NCBI RefSeq assembly: GCF_002934445.1 | Contig: NZ_PTJE01000003.1 | Span: 405,667-469,666, forward strand | Length of the DNA: 64,000 bases | Source: Nonlabens xylanidelens | GTDB lineage: Bacteria; Bacteroidota; Bacteroidia; Flavobacteriales; Flavobacteriaceae | Reading direction: 5' to 3' | In this document: positions 54,285-62,081 of the stretch, in pieces | Layout of the letters: each line of letters starts with the position of its first letter | How positions within the stretch are numbered: position 1 is the stretch's first letter | Notes under the pieces: model-generated | The model's database searches: none | The model's input: the letters and a program-made list of their open reading frames with translations, nothing else | What the model was told of the DNA's origin: nothing | Program-made: the position numbers and the translations under genes

Positions 54285-55598
54285 TTAATAATCTTTATCA
54301 GGAGCAGCCTCTAGATTCAAAGCTACTTGCTTTAAAAAGCTACCTCCTAAAAATCCATCTACTACTCTATGGTCAAATGATAATGATAACATCATCATAC
54401 TTCTTATCTCAATACTGTCTACGCCATCTTTGGTCATGACCTCAGCACGTTTTTTAATGATTCCTGTGGCTAGAATAGCTACCTCTGGCTGATTGATAAT
54501 AGGTGTTCCCATTAATGATCCAAATGTTCCCACATTTGATATCGTAAATGTTCCTCCTTTAATATCGTCGCCACCTAATTTATTTTCACGTGCTAGGTTT
54601 GCCATGCGATTCACATCTGCAGCGATTTCTTGCAGAGATTTTTGGTCTGCATTTTTTACCACAGGTACTATTAAATTACCTGATGGTAATGCGGTCGCCA
54701 TTCCTACATTGATATTTTCTTTAACGATTATGTTTTTGCCGTCTACACTAGCATTAATATTAGGATATTCCTTAATTGCTCTCGCTACCGCATCTACAAA
54801 AAGCGGTGTAAAAGTTAATCGCTCGCCATATTTTTCTTGAAAAGGTGCTTTATTTTTATTACGCCAGTTCACTAAATCTGTAAGATCTGCCTCCACATAA
54901 GCAGTCACGTGCGGACTGGTATGCTTAGAATAAACCATATGATCTGCAATCATAGAGCGCATGCGATCCATTTTTATAATGGTACCTGTTCCTTTATCCA
55001 GTTTTAATTGTGGTATACGATATGCCGTAGGATCTGGTTCATTATTTACTGCTTGTGCAAATTGAAAAGGTCTTCCTTCATTAATATAATTTACCACGTC
55101 ACTCTTGCGCAACCTACCTTCATGACCAGTTGCTGGTATGCGAGCTAGTTCTTCATAAGACATATGATTCTTACGAGCCATAGAATCTATAAGCGGACTC
55201 ACAAAAAGATCTTGATTTACATAAGAGTTAGAAACAGAAGTAGTTTTTGAAGTTGTCTTTACTGGTTTAGGCTGCTTACTCACAGAAGATTCACTCTTAA
55301 CTACCGTATTAGACACAGCAGATTTTGGAGTGGCTACCGTCTTTACAGACCCATCTGACTCTTCAAATTGAGCAATCACGCTACCTATTTCTACCACATC
55401 ACCGTTAGCGCATAAATGCTTAGACATTATCCCTGCCGCTGGTGCTGGCACTTCATTATCTACCTTATCTGTACCTACTTCAACAAGAATATCACCTTCT
55501 TCAAAAGCTTCTCCTTCTTGAACTAGCCAGTTAAGTATTGTTCCTTCTGTTATTGATTCTCCCATTTTTGGGAGCAAAAAATCCATAGTCTTTGCCAT
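54285..55598 (-). CDS. 2-oxoacid dehydrogenase E2 (dihydrolipoyl acyltransferase)
   Basis: 437 aa. Lipoyl domain 1-80 with lipoyl-Lys in VGTDKVDNEVPAPAAG, Ser/Thr/Lys-rich linker, subunit-binding domain about 130-170 (DSMARKNHMSYEELARIPAT), catalytic domain from about 200 ending SLSFDHRVVDGFLGG with the HRxxDG active site. Transfers the acyl group to CoA. Acts with the E1 encoded downstream; lipoate would come from LipB. A 7-4-7 inverted repeat lies upstream. Confidence 0.95.
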   Translation of the reverse strand: MAKTMDFLLPKMGESITEGTILNWLVQEGEAFEEGDILVEVGTDKVDNEVPAPAAGIMSKHLCANGDVVEIGSVIAQFEESDGSVKTVATPKSAVSNTVVKSESSVSKQPKPVKTTSKTTSVSNSYVNQDLFVSPLIDSMARKNHMSYEELARIPATGHEGRLRKSDVVNYINEGRPFQFAQAVNNEPDPTAYRIPQLKLDKGTGTIIKMDRMRSMIADHMVYSKHTSPHVTAYVEADLTDLVNWRNKNKAPFQEKYGERLTFTPLFVDAVARAIKEYPNINASVDGKNIIVKENINVGMATALPSGNLIVPVVKNADQKSLQEIAADVNRMANLARENKLGGDDIKGGTFTISNVGTFGSLMGTPIINQPEVAILATGIIKKRAEVMTKDGVDSIEIRSMMMLSLSFDHRVVDGFLGGSFLKQVALNLEAAPDKDY

Positions 55599-55614
55599 GG
55601 TATAAAAATAAGAA

Positions 55615-55632
55615 AACTAACGCTTGTTAGTT
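55615..55632. promoter_or_regulatory. Candidate TetR-type operator before E2
   Basis: AACTAAC-GCTT-GTTAGTT, a perfect 7-4-7 inverted repeat 17 bases before the E2 ATG. The same core appears upstream of paaZ at 61889-61904. Confidence 0.55.
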
Positions 55633-55648
55633 GCATAAATTTTGTTGT

Positions 55649-55674
55649 AATTCCGCTTTCGCGAAAGCGGAATT
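55649..55674. repeat. Iterated palindrome copy 17, longest (26 bp), upstream of E2
   Basis: The core at 55655-55668 is extended on both sides to a perfect 26-bp palindrome with arms AATTCCGCTTTCG and CGAAAGCGGAATT. It lies between the E2 operator and a divergent gene. Confidence 0.95.
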
Positions 55675-55724
55675 CTCAAAATCAAAAAATCATTACTTAT
55701 TTTCACGTTGTTAAAGAAGAAAGA

Positions 55725-56069
55725 ATGCAAATTCATTATAAGGAAAAAGCGCTGCTAGCAAATCAATATAAAATTGAAAAAGCAGAACGCTCCAAAAATT
55801 GGATAGGACGCAACTGGATTAATGTTTTATTGTTTGGCCTTTTTATCAGCTTTGTAAGACCTACTTATACAAGTGTTGCTGACGGTGTTTATAGAAAAAA
55901 GAGTGTTACGGCGTTAGATCTTAGCGATTTTGGATATTTCGGAACTGTACTATGCATCGCAATATGGTACGCTGCATGTATGACTATCGCTTATTTTGTC
56001 TGGAATTATCAGGATAATAGAAAAATAGATCGATTAAAAATGAACGAATACAGCTTCAAAAAGAATTAG
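55725..56069 (+). CDS. Small two-helix membrane protein, unknown function
   Basis: 114 aa, Lys-rich N terminus, helices about residues 30-50 and 70-92, basic C terminus. No known motif. Divergent from E2, so the region 55599-55724 holds two promoters. Confidence 0.55.
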   Translation: MQIHYKEKALLANQYKIEKAERSKNWIGRNWINVLLFGLFISFVRPTYTSVADGVYRKKSVTALDLSDFGYFGTVLCIAIWYAACMTIAYFVWNYQDNRKIDRLKMNEYSFKKN

Positions 56070-56120
56070 AAGAATTACGTCAACCAGAATAAACAACCTT
56101 TTTTGTAAATCATCAAGTAT

Positions 56121-56152
56121 AAAAAAAACCAGAGCGATTGACTCTGGTTTTT
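56121..56152. terminator. Bidirectional terminator
   Basis: AAAAACCAGAG-CGATTGA-CTCTGGTTTTT between convergent genes. Confidence 0.88.
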
Positions 56153-56176
56153 AAATAACTTATGACTTGTTAAATA

Positions 56177-56881
56177 TTAATTATTATTAGGAGCCATAAA
56201 TTTATAGACGACTCCTGCTAGAGCTGCTCCTACAATAGGTGCTACCCAGAATAACCATAATTGCCCCATAGCGTCTGCGCCTGCAAAAATAGCCACGGCT
56301 GTACTACGAGCTGGATTAACTGATGTGTTAGTTACTGGTATGCTTATTAAATGAATTAAAGTTAAAGCAAGACCAATTGCCATACCTCCAAATCCTGGTG
56401 AAGCATTTTTATGTGTCGCTCCTAAAATCACTATTAAAAACATAAAAGTCATAACAACCTCGATAACTAATGCTCCCACTAATCCAAAGTTTACACCGTA
56501 AACATTTGCATCATAAAAATTAGTAGCAAACGCACCTGGATTAGACCCTAGTCCTGTAAAATCTGCAGAGCTACTTATAATAAGATAAAGTACCGCAGCA
56601 CCTACAGCGCCACCTAATACCTGTGAAACAATATATCCTAGAAGATCTTTGCCTTCAAATCTACCGCCCATAAACAAACCTATGGATACAGCAGGATTAA
56701 AATGTCCACCAGATATATGTCCTAATGCATATGCTCCTGTTAATACGGTAAGTCCAAAAGCTAAAGAAACACCTACGAGTCCTATTCCTATATCTGGAAT
56801 GCCAGCTGCGAGTACTGCACTTCCACATCCACCTAGTACAAGCCAAAAAGTTCCAATAAATTCTGCTAATAGTTTTTTCAT
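56177..56881 (-). CDS. aqpZ: Aquaporin Z-type water channel
   Basis: 234 aa from the ATG at 56881 ([20 protein letters not shown]); the earlier ATG at 56929 gives a non-family extension. Both NPA boxes are present: [11 protein letters not shown] and NTSVNPARS, with the selectivity-filter Arg following the second. Six membrane helices. Water-specific rather than glycerol-specific pattern. Confidence 0.95.
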   Translation of the reverse strand: MKKLLAEFIGTFWLVLGGCGSAVLAAGIPDIGIGLVGVSLAFGLTVLTGAYALGHISGGHFNPAVSIGLFMGGRFEGKDLLGYIVSQVLGGAVGAAVLYLIISSSADFTGLGSNPGAFATNFYDANVYGVNFGLVGALVIEVVMTFMFLIVILGATHKNASPGFGGMAIGLALTLIHLISIPVTNTSVNPARSTAVAIFAGADAMGQLWLFWVAPIVGAALAGVVYKFMAPNNN

Positions 56882-57021
56882 AAAAATAAATTTAAGTTGG
56901 TTAAAAATAAGTAAACTACTCATTATCAATCACCTAATTTATTACACAATTTTCATTTATCAAAAAAAGCAATACGCAAATGATGTAATCTCTACAAATA
57001 ACACAAAAAACAGACGAGATA

Positions 57022-57618
57022 CTACTCCTTTTTTATCTCTTGTAGCGTCTTATAAAAATCTTCTTGAATCGGTCTGTTTTCTGGGATTTCACGCAGCGGC
57101 TTTACTTCTCTCATCGTCTCGTGACAATCTGCTGGTAATTGCTTATATAATTTTGTGCCAGCGGTTTTCCAGGCAATCATTTGATCTGAGACTTCTTTGA
57201 TTTTTTTGGCTGGATTCCCTACGATAAGACTGCGTGGTTCAAAAACAGCTTCGGCTTTTACAAATGCCATCGCTCCTACTATGCTTTCGTCTCCTATAGT
57301 AGCGTCATCCATTATGACACTATTCATACCTATCATACAATTGCGACCTAGATTTGCACCGTGAATAATTGCTCCATGACCTACGTGCGCGCCTTCTTTA
57401 AGCGTGATACTTTTCCCAGGAAACATGTGTACAGTGCAATTCTCTTGTACATTAACGCCATCTTCTAGAATTATCTCGCCCCAATCGCCTCGTATTACAG
57501 CTGAAGGTCCAACGTAACAATCCTTGCCTATGATCACATTACCAATTACGGTCGCTTGTGGATGAACAAAACTGGACTCGTGAATTACTGGAATGTGGGA
57601 TTTGAAAGAGTAGATCAT
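57022..57618 (-). CDS. Gamma-carbonic-anhydrase-like hexapeptide protein, PaaY-like
   Basis: 198 aa, left-handed beta-helix with repeated hexapeptides (VIGNVIIGKDCYVG, NVQENCTVHMFPG, HVGHGAIIHGANLG). His residues in VHMFPG, VGHG and IHGA are the metal ligands. It is the last gene of the paaZ-type operon, where PaaY acts as a thioesterase for blocked CoA intermediates in other bacteria; here that assignment rests on context. Confidence 0.88.
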   Translation of the reverse strand: MIYSFKSHIPVIHESSFVHPQATVIGNVIIGKDCYVGPSAVIRGDWGEIILEDGVNVQENCTVHMFPGKSITLKEGAHVGHGAIIHGANLGRNCMIGMNSVIMDDATIGDESIVGAMAFVKAEAVFEPRSLIVGNPAKKIKEVSDQMIAWKTAGTKLYKQLPADCHETMREVKPLREIPENRPIQEDFYKTLQEIKKE

Positions 57619-58101
57619 AGAGCTATGAGTTTTGAGCTATGAGCGGTTAGCTCCTAGCGTTCAATTATTTTGATTTTAATTTACTTCTTAGTCCAGAAAT
57701 CATTTTACCTATTTCAGTAAGCACGGCTCGATTATTTTCAAATTCCTCTTTTGAGATATACTTTCTCAGAAATGCTTTAGTATTCCAAGTAACGCATTCA
57801 TGACTGCTGTCCCAAGCCATTTTAAGGTATCTATTAAAATTAGGATCTGTGCTTCCTGAACCTTCTGATATATTAGCAGCTATTGAATCTGCTGCTCGAC
57901 AGAATTGTGAGGATAAGCGATACATTTCCTTTTTAGGAAACTTATCTACAAGTTGATTAATAGTCTCGCCAAAATCAACAGCTTTTTGATAAACCTTTAG
58001 ATTTTCAAAACTGAAATGATAATTACTTTCAAATTCCATAATTCTAATTTGAATATTCATTGTAATTTTAATAGGATTAACTCATAACTCACAGCTCAAG
58101 A
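57619..58101. mobile_element. S23 four-helix-bundle cassette with inverted flank repeats
   Basis: The gene at 57665-58039 is bracketed by TTGAGCTATGAG (57632-57643) and its inverted copy CTCACAGCTCAA (58088-58099), 11 of 12 identical. The left flank also holds two AGCTATGAG copies. It separates the PaaY-like gene from the enoyl-CoA hydratase gene. Mobility is inferred. Confidence 0.45.
57665..58039 (-). CDS. Four-helix-bundle protein, S23/IVP family
   Basis: 124 aa from the ATG at 58039; an ATG at 58060 is also possible. FSFENLKVYQKAVDFGETIN, YRLSSQFCRAADSIAANISE, GSGSTDPNFNRYLKMAWDSS and GKMISGLRSKLKSK are typical of the family first found in 23S rRNA intervening sequences. The function is unknown. 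It lies in the middle of a catabolic operon between repeats. Confidence 0.92.
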   Translation of the reverse strand: MEFESNYHFSFENLKVYQKAVDFGETINQLVDKFPKKEMYRLSSQFCRAADSIAANISEGSGSTDPNFNRYLKMAWDSSHECVTWNTKAFLRKYISKEEFENNRAVLTEIGKMISGLRSKLKSK

Positions 58102-58854
58102 CTAGCGAAAGCGCTTCAACGTTTCCTTTGTAAATTCACTCAATACCAATCTACCTGAAATTTTTGCTCTTTCAAAAAGAAGTTGATCCCAGTTTTCACA
58201 ACCAGTCCAGAACATCTTTTTCATTTCTGCCATAGCATCTGGATTATAAGTACATAGATTTTCGGCAAATGCTTTTATTCCTGCATCCATTTCTTCTGTA
58301 GAATCATAAACCTCAGCAAAAAGACCGTTGTCTTTTGCCCATTGCGGTGTGTAGAATTCGTTTGCATTGATAGCAATCTGACTCATTCCTGTCAATCCAA
58401 GTTTGCGCTCTACCGCTGGACCTACTACAAATGGCCCAATTCCTATGTTGAGTTCGCTTAATTTAATACTGGCAAATTTAGTCGCAAAGCAATAGTCCGT
58501 TGCACTAGCTATACCAACTCCACCACCAACGGTTTTACCTTGTACACGACCTAGTATAAATTTAGGACACTTGCGCATGGCATTAATCACATTTGCAAAT
58601 CCTGAGAAAAATATCTCTCCTGTTTTTGCATCGTTTACAGCAATTAATTCTTTAAAACTAGCTCCTGCACAAAAAGTACGTTCTCCACCAGATTTTAAGA
58701 TGATCACCTTAGTAGCGTCATCATTTCCAGCATCAGTAATGGCTTGTGCTAATTGAGCTAGAATATCACTAGGCAACGAGTTGTGCGCTGGATGAAAGAA
58801 TTCTATGGTTTGTATTTGATTTTCTGTTGTTGTTTTTACGTAAGGTGCTGTCAT
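58102..58854 (-). CDS. Enoyl-CoA hydratase/isomerase family protein
   Basis: 250 aa crotonase fold. Oxyanion holes: CAGASFKELIAV (about 63) and GKTVGGGVGIASATDYCFAT (about 105-124). ELNIGIGPFVVGPAVERK takes the place of the usual Glu-containing region, so the reaction (hydration or isomerisation) is uncertain. In the paaZ operon it may be a PaaF/PaaG-type step. Confidence 0.9.
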   Translation of the reverse strand: MTAPYVKTTTENQIQTIEFFHPAHNSLPSDILAQLAQAITDAGNDDATKVIILKSGGERTFCAGASFKELIAVNDAKTGEIFFSGFANVINAMRKCPKFILGRVQGKTVGGGVGIASATDYCFATKFASIKLSELNIGIGPFVVGPAVERKLGLTGMSQIAINANEFYTPQWAKDNGLFAEVYDSTEEMDAGIKAFAENLCTYNPDAMAEMKKMFWTGCENWDQLLFERAKISGRLVLSEFTKETLKRFR

Positions 58855-58861
58855 AGTATAA

Positions 58862-59274
58862 TTTTCCGCGCAGGCGGAAATCTTTAAATTATTATCTCAA
58901 TCTTTATAAATGTCTAAGTTCCAGCCTTGACTTAAATCAAGCCAGTCCTGGTTTACTTCTTGAATCAATCGCATCTTCCACGCTCGATTCCATTTTTTTA
59001 GTTGTTTTTCTCTTTTATGCGCTTCTTCCCAAGTTCCTTTTACTACTTCGTAATAAACTAACCAATCTACATTGTATTTTGACGAGAAAGATGTTTTATA
59101 TTTCTTAGTCTTATGCTCAAAGGTTCTTCTTTTGATATCATCAGTTGCACCTACATAAAGTATTCTATTATTTTTACTAGACATTATGTAAACATAGTAG
59201 GTTTTCACTGTTATGGATTGTACAATTTAATATTCATTACGATGGTACTAAAAGATTTCCGCCTGCGCGGAAAT
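58862..59274. mobile_element. GIY-YIG cassette 2, hairpin-bracketed
   Basis: TTTCCGCGCAGGCGGAAATC (58863-58882) and GATTTCCGCCTGCGCGGAAA (59254-59273) are exact reverse complements, 20 bp each, and each is a hairpin by itself. They bracket one GIY-YIG gene. The right hairpin lies inside the paaZ 3' end and supplies its last residues, which suggests insertion. Confidence 0.6.
58897..59208 (-). CDS. GIY-YIG nuclease superfamily protein
   Basis: 103 aa. Starts with GTG at 59208. YYVYIMSSKNNRILYVGATD has the GIY-YIG tyrosines, then Arg of DDIKRRTFEHK and Glu of EEAHKREKQLKKW. Clear paralogue of the 105-aa gene at 53920 but divergent, so the two copies are not recent duplicates. Sits between enoyl-CoA hydratase and paaZ genes on the same strand. 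Confidence 0.9.
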   Translation of the reverse strand: MKTYYVYIMSSKNNRILYVGATDDIKRRTFEHKTKKYKTSFSSKYNVDWLVYYEVVKGTWEEAHKREKQLKKWNRAWKMRLIQEVNQDWLDLSQGWNLDIYKD

Positions 59275-61800
59275 ATTAAACTGTTCAAAATGATGACTCA
59301 AATGCTTTCTCTCCAATAAAGTCCACTCATATTTACTCAGCGCTCCAAAAACAGCATTCTTAGTAGTTGCTTTTGGATTCTTTTTATAGAAATCTAGATA
59401 TTCATTTCTAGCTTCTAGCAGTTGATGTTTTGCTGTTTCTAAGTCTTCATGCTTTAAGTCTTCTAATTCGCCATCTTTCATTAATGGCATTTTGTGATTT
59501 TGTGGCATTTTATCATAATTCCACAAAGTCGCTGCTACTTTTTCTAGATATTCATCTGGTGTTGCAACCTCAAAATCTTGAATCTTTCCACTAGCAATTC
59601 TATAGCTCATCTCGAGATGTTCTACCATGTGCTGTGGTGTCATTGTACCCCATTGAGGTTTAGCGTTTGCATCTAATTTTGCAAAAGCAGACTTTATGTA
59701 ACCTTCCGTAATTTCTGGAAAAACGGTTTGTTTTTTCTCTACCATAGTAAGAATAGTCGCTACCGCTACAAGTGCTGTTGCTTCTTCATCAGTCTTACCA
59801 TTTTCATAATCAACTGGCTCTGCATCAAAAACTTCTACATACCATTTTACAATTCCAGATGGATGTTCTCTACCAGCAACATCTCTTTCTCGTTTTTCTT
59901 TACAAGTTAAACGTACATAAATCGTGTCATTATGATATAATGGTCTCAAGAATCTAATATCTTCCAGACCATAATTGGCGCTTACCGGACCTTTATTAGG
60001 ATAAACAAACAATCCTGCTGCTGCACTGATTATAAAATAACCGTGTGCGGTACGTTTCTTAAATATACTTCCATCTAAACTGGTAATATCTGTATGTGCA
60101 TAGAAATGATCCCAAGTTAAGTTTGCAAAATTCTGGATATCATTATCAGTCAATGTTCTTTTATGAGTTTCTAGGCTCATTCCTGGTTTAATATCTTCAT
60201 AATGGTATGAGAATGGATGATTCTCTGCTTTTTTATAAGCTCCATTAGGCTGGTATATTCCAGTGATTTCGGTAAGCGATGTTGGACTTCCTTGAACAGC
60301 ACAACGCTGCATATAGTGTTTAATACCTCGCAGTCCACCCATTTCCTCGCCACCACCAGCACGTCCTGGTCCACCATGTACTAACAGTGGTAATGGCGAT
60401 CCGTGACCAGTGGATTGTGGTGCACTATCTCTATTTAAAGTCAATATTCTACCATGTGACGATGCTGCGTTTATGGTGTACGCTTTCGCGAAAGCGTCAT
60501 CACCAGTAACTACACTGCTCACCAACGAGCCTTTACCCATATGAGCCAGTTCAATCGCCTCATCTAGATTTTTATATGGCATCAACGTACTCACAGGACC
60601 AAAACATTCTACTTCATGAGCTGCGGTATTTTTAAACGGTTGATCTTCTCGCATTAAAATAGGTGACATAAACGCTCCTTTTTGGGCGCGATCTCCTAAA
60701 ATCTCCACCTCATCTAGGTTACCATAAACCATTTGTGCGGTTTGAGCAATTTTTAAAATTTGTGATTTAGTAGTTTCTCTTTGATCGTTATTAATAAGAG
60801 CACCCATGCGCGTTTCTCTCAATAATGGATCTCCTATCACGGTTTTAGAAAGTTGTTTCCCTAATGCGATTTGCACGTCTTCCATTAAGTTTTCTGGGAC
60901 AAGAATTCTTCTAATCGCGGTACATTTTTGTCCAGCTTTAGAGGTCATCTCTTTACGAACTTCTTTTACAAATATGTCAAATTCTGGAGTTCCAGGAACA
61001 GCATCTGGTCCTAAAACAGAAGAGTTTAATGAATCTGCCTCCATTGTAAATGGAACCGATTCTTCTAATAATCGTGGATGTGCTTTTAATTTTCTACCTG
61101 TATGCGCACTACCTGTAAAGGTTACAACGTCTTGCGAGTTTACCGTATCTAAAATACTTGTAGTCAGACCACTTAAGAGTTGTAAAGAACCTTCTGGAAG
61201 GATTCCTGAATTTATTATTTCACGCACTACAGCTTCCGTTAAAAATGCTGTTTGTGGTGCTGGCAATACTATTGCTGGCATACCAGCCATCCAGTTTACA
61301 GCACATTTTTCTAACATTCCCCAAACTGGAAAATTAAATGCATTGATATGCACGGCGACACCTTTGCGAGGTACTAGAATGTGATGTGCCATAAAACGAC
61401 CACCACGCGATAAATCAATAGGGTCACCTTCTACGGCATAACTCTGATCTGGAAAGAGTTTTCTCAAACTAGCATTTGCAAATAGATTTCCAAAACCACC
61501 TTCTATATCGACCCAACTATCTGCACGTGTAGCACCAGTTTTGTAACTAATGTCGTAAAACGCCTTTTTTCTTTTATTGAGATAAAGTGCTAATTTCTTA
61601 ATCATATTACCACGTTGCTGAAAGGTCATATCCCTCAACACTTTACCATGATCGCGACCATATTGTAACGCACTAGCAATATCTAAACCTTCAGTACTTG
61701 TAAGACCTATGATGTCACCAGTAATGGCGTCATACATATTACGTGTAGATTTCTCTTCACCAGCTTGCCACTGGCCATTGATGTAACTTTCTAAGATCAT
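59248..61800 (-). CDS. paaZ: PaaZ-type bifunctional ring-opening enzyme with extra C-terminal domain
   Basis: 850 aa from the ATG at 61800 (MILESYINGQWQAG); an upstream start would translate the palindrome. ALDH domain about 1-520 (TFTGSAHTGRKLKAHP, catalytic Cys in GQKCTAIRRILVP, HGGPGRAGGGEEMGGLRG). MaoC-like hydratase domain about 535-690 (FANLTWDHFYAHTD, RTAHGYFIISAAAG). About 145 further residues (WGTMTPQHMVEHLEMSYRIA, SKYEWTLLERKHLSHHFEQF) look like a DUF1569/DinB-like helical domain, absent from E. coli PaaZ (about 680 aa). The last residues ISAQAEIF are encoded by the cassette hairpin. AFAKA palindrome inside. Confidence 0.92.
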   Translation of the reverse strand: MILESYINGQWQAGEEKSTRNMYDAITGDIIGLTSTEGLDIASALQYGRDHGKVLRDMTFQQRGNMIKKLALYLNKRKKAFYDISYKTGATRADSWVDIEGGFGNLFANASLRKLFPDQSYAVEGDPIDLSRGGRFMAHHILVPRKGVAVHINAFNFPVWGMLEKCAVNWMAGMPAIVLPAPQTAFLTEAVVREIINSGILPEGSLQLLSGLTTSILDTVNSQDVVTFTGSAHTGRKLKAHPRLLEESVPFTMEADSLNSSVLGPDAVPGTPEFDIFVKEVRKEMTSKAGQKCTAIRRILVPENLMEDVQIALGKQLSKTVIGDPLLRETRMGALINNDQRETTKSQILKIAQTAQMVYGNLDEVEILGDRAQKGAFMSPILMREDQPFKNTAAHEVECFGPVSTLMPYKNLDEAIELAHMGKGSLVSSVVTGDDAFAKAYTINAASSHGRILTLNRDSAPQSTGHGSPLPLLVHGGPGRAGGGEEMGGLRGIKHYMQRCAVQGSPTSLTEITGIYQPNGAYKKAENHPFSYHYEDIKPGMSLETHKRTLTDNDIQNFANLTWDHFYAHTDITSLDGSIFKKRTAHGYFIISAAAGLFVYPNKGPVSANYGLEDIRFLRPLYHNDTIYVRLTCKEKRERDVAGREHPSGIVKWYVEVFDAEPVDYENGKTDEEATALVAVATILTMVEKKQTVFPEITEGYIKSAFAKLDANAKPQWGTMTPQHMVEHLEMSYRIASGKIQDFEVATPDEYLEKVAATLWNYDKMPQNHKMPLMKDGELEDLKHEDLETAKHQLLEARNEYLDFYKKNPKATTKNAVFGALSKYEWTLLERKHLSHHFEQFNISAQAEIF
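60482..60495. repeat. Iterated palindrome copy 18 (in paaZ)
   Basis: Exact 14-mer, AFAKA frame (DAFAKAYT), in the ALDH domain. Confidence 0.95.
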
Positions 61801-61828
61801 ATTCTTTTTAATAGATGGTTGTGATCTC

Positions 61829-61842
61829 GCTTTCGCGAAAGC
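61829..61842. repeat. Iterated palindrome copy 19 (intergenic, before paaZ)
   Basis: Exact 14-mer, about 29 bases upstream of the paaZ ATG and about 47 bases from the candidate operator. Confidence 0.95.
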
Positions 61843-61888
61843 GTAACACTTATATATGTCTACGAAAATACGAAAAGCAACCGAATAG

Positions 61889-61904
61889 ACTAACACTTGT
61901 TAGT
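61889..61904. promoter_or_regulatory. Candidate TetR-type operator before paaZ
   Basis: ACTAAC-ACTT-GTTAGT, perfect 6-4-6 inverted repeat, about 90 bases before the paaZ ATG. Shares 15 of 16 bases with the repeat before E2. Confidence 0.55.
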
Positions 61905-62081
61905 TAAAGTAGATTAAGCCTGTAAAAATTCTAAAAGAAAATAGTAAAACTAGAAATTTTACCGCACTTCGTCCTTAAAAAACAACTAGTGGTAGAAAAC
62001 ATTTGAGCTTTTCTAATAACAAGGTTTTTGAAGTAGTATTATTAACTAATTTAGCGGTTCTAAAATTTTATAGCCATTATA

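Noticed and set aside
57654..58107. CTAGCG direct repeat near both sides of the S23 gene as a target-site duplication
   Set aside because: The copies are not placed symmetrically outside the inverted repeats and six bases can match by chance.
59672..59690. Possible twentieth, decayed palindrome in paaZ (encodes SAFAKL)
   Set aside because: Four of 14 core bases differ; it could be chance, so it was not counted.
61801..61896. Longer paaZ start containing YAFAKA
   Set aside because: It would translate the intergenic palindrome; family members begin at MILESYINGQW.
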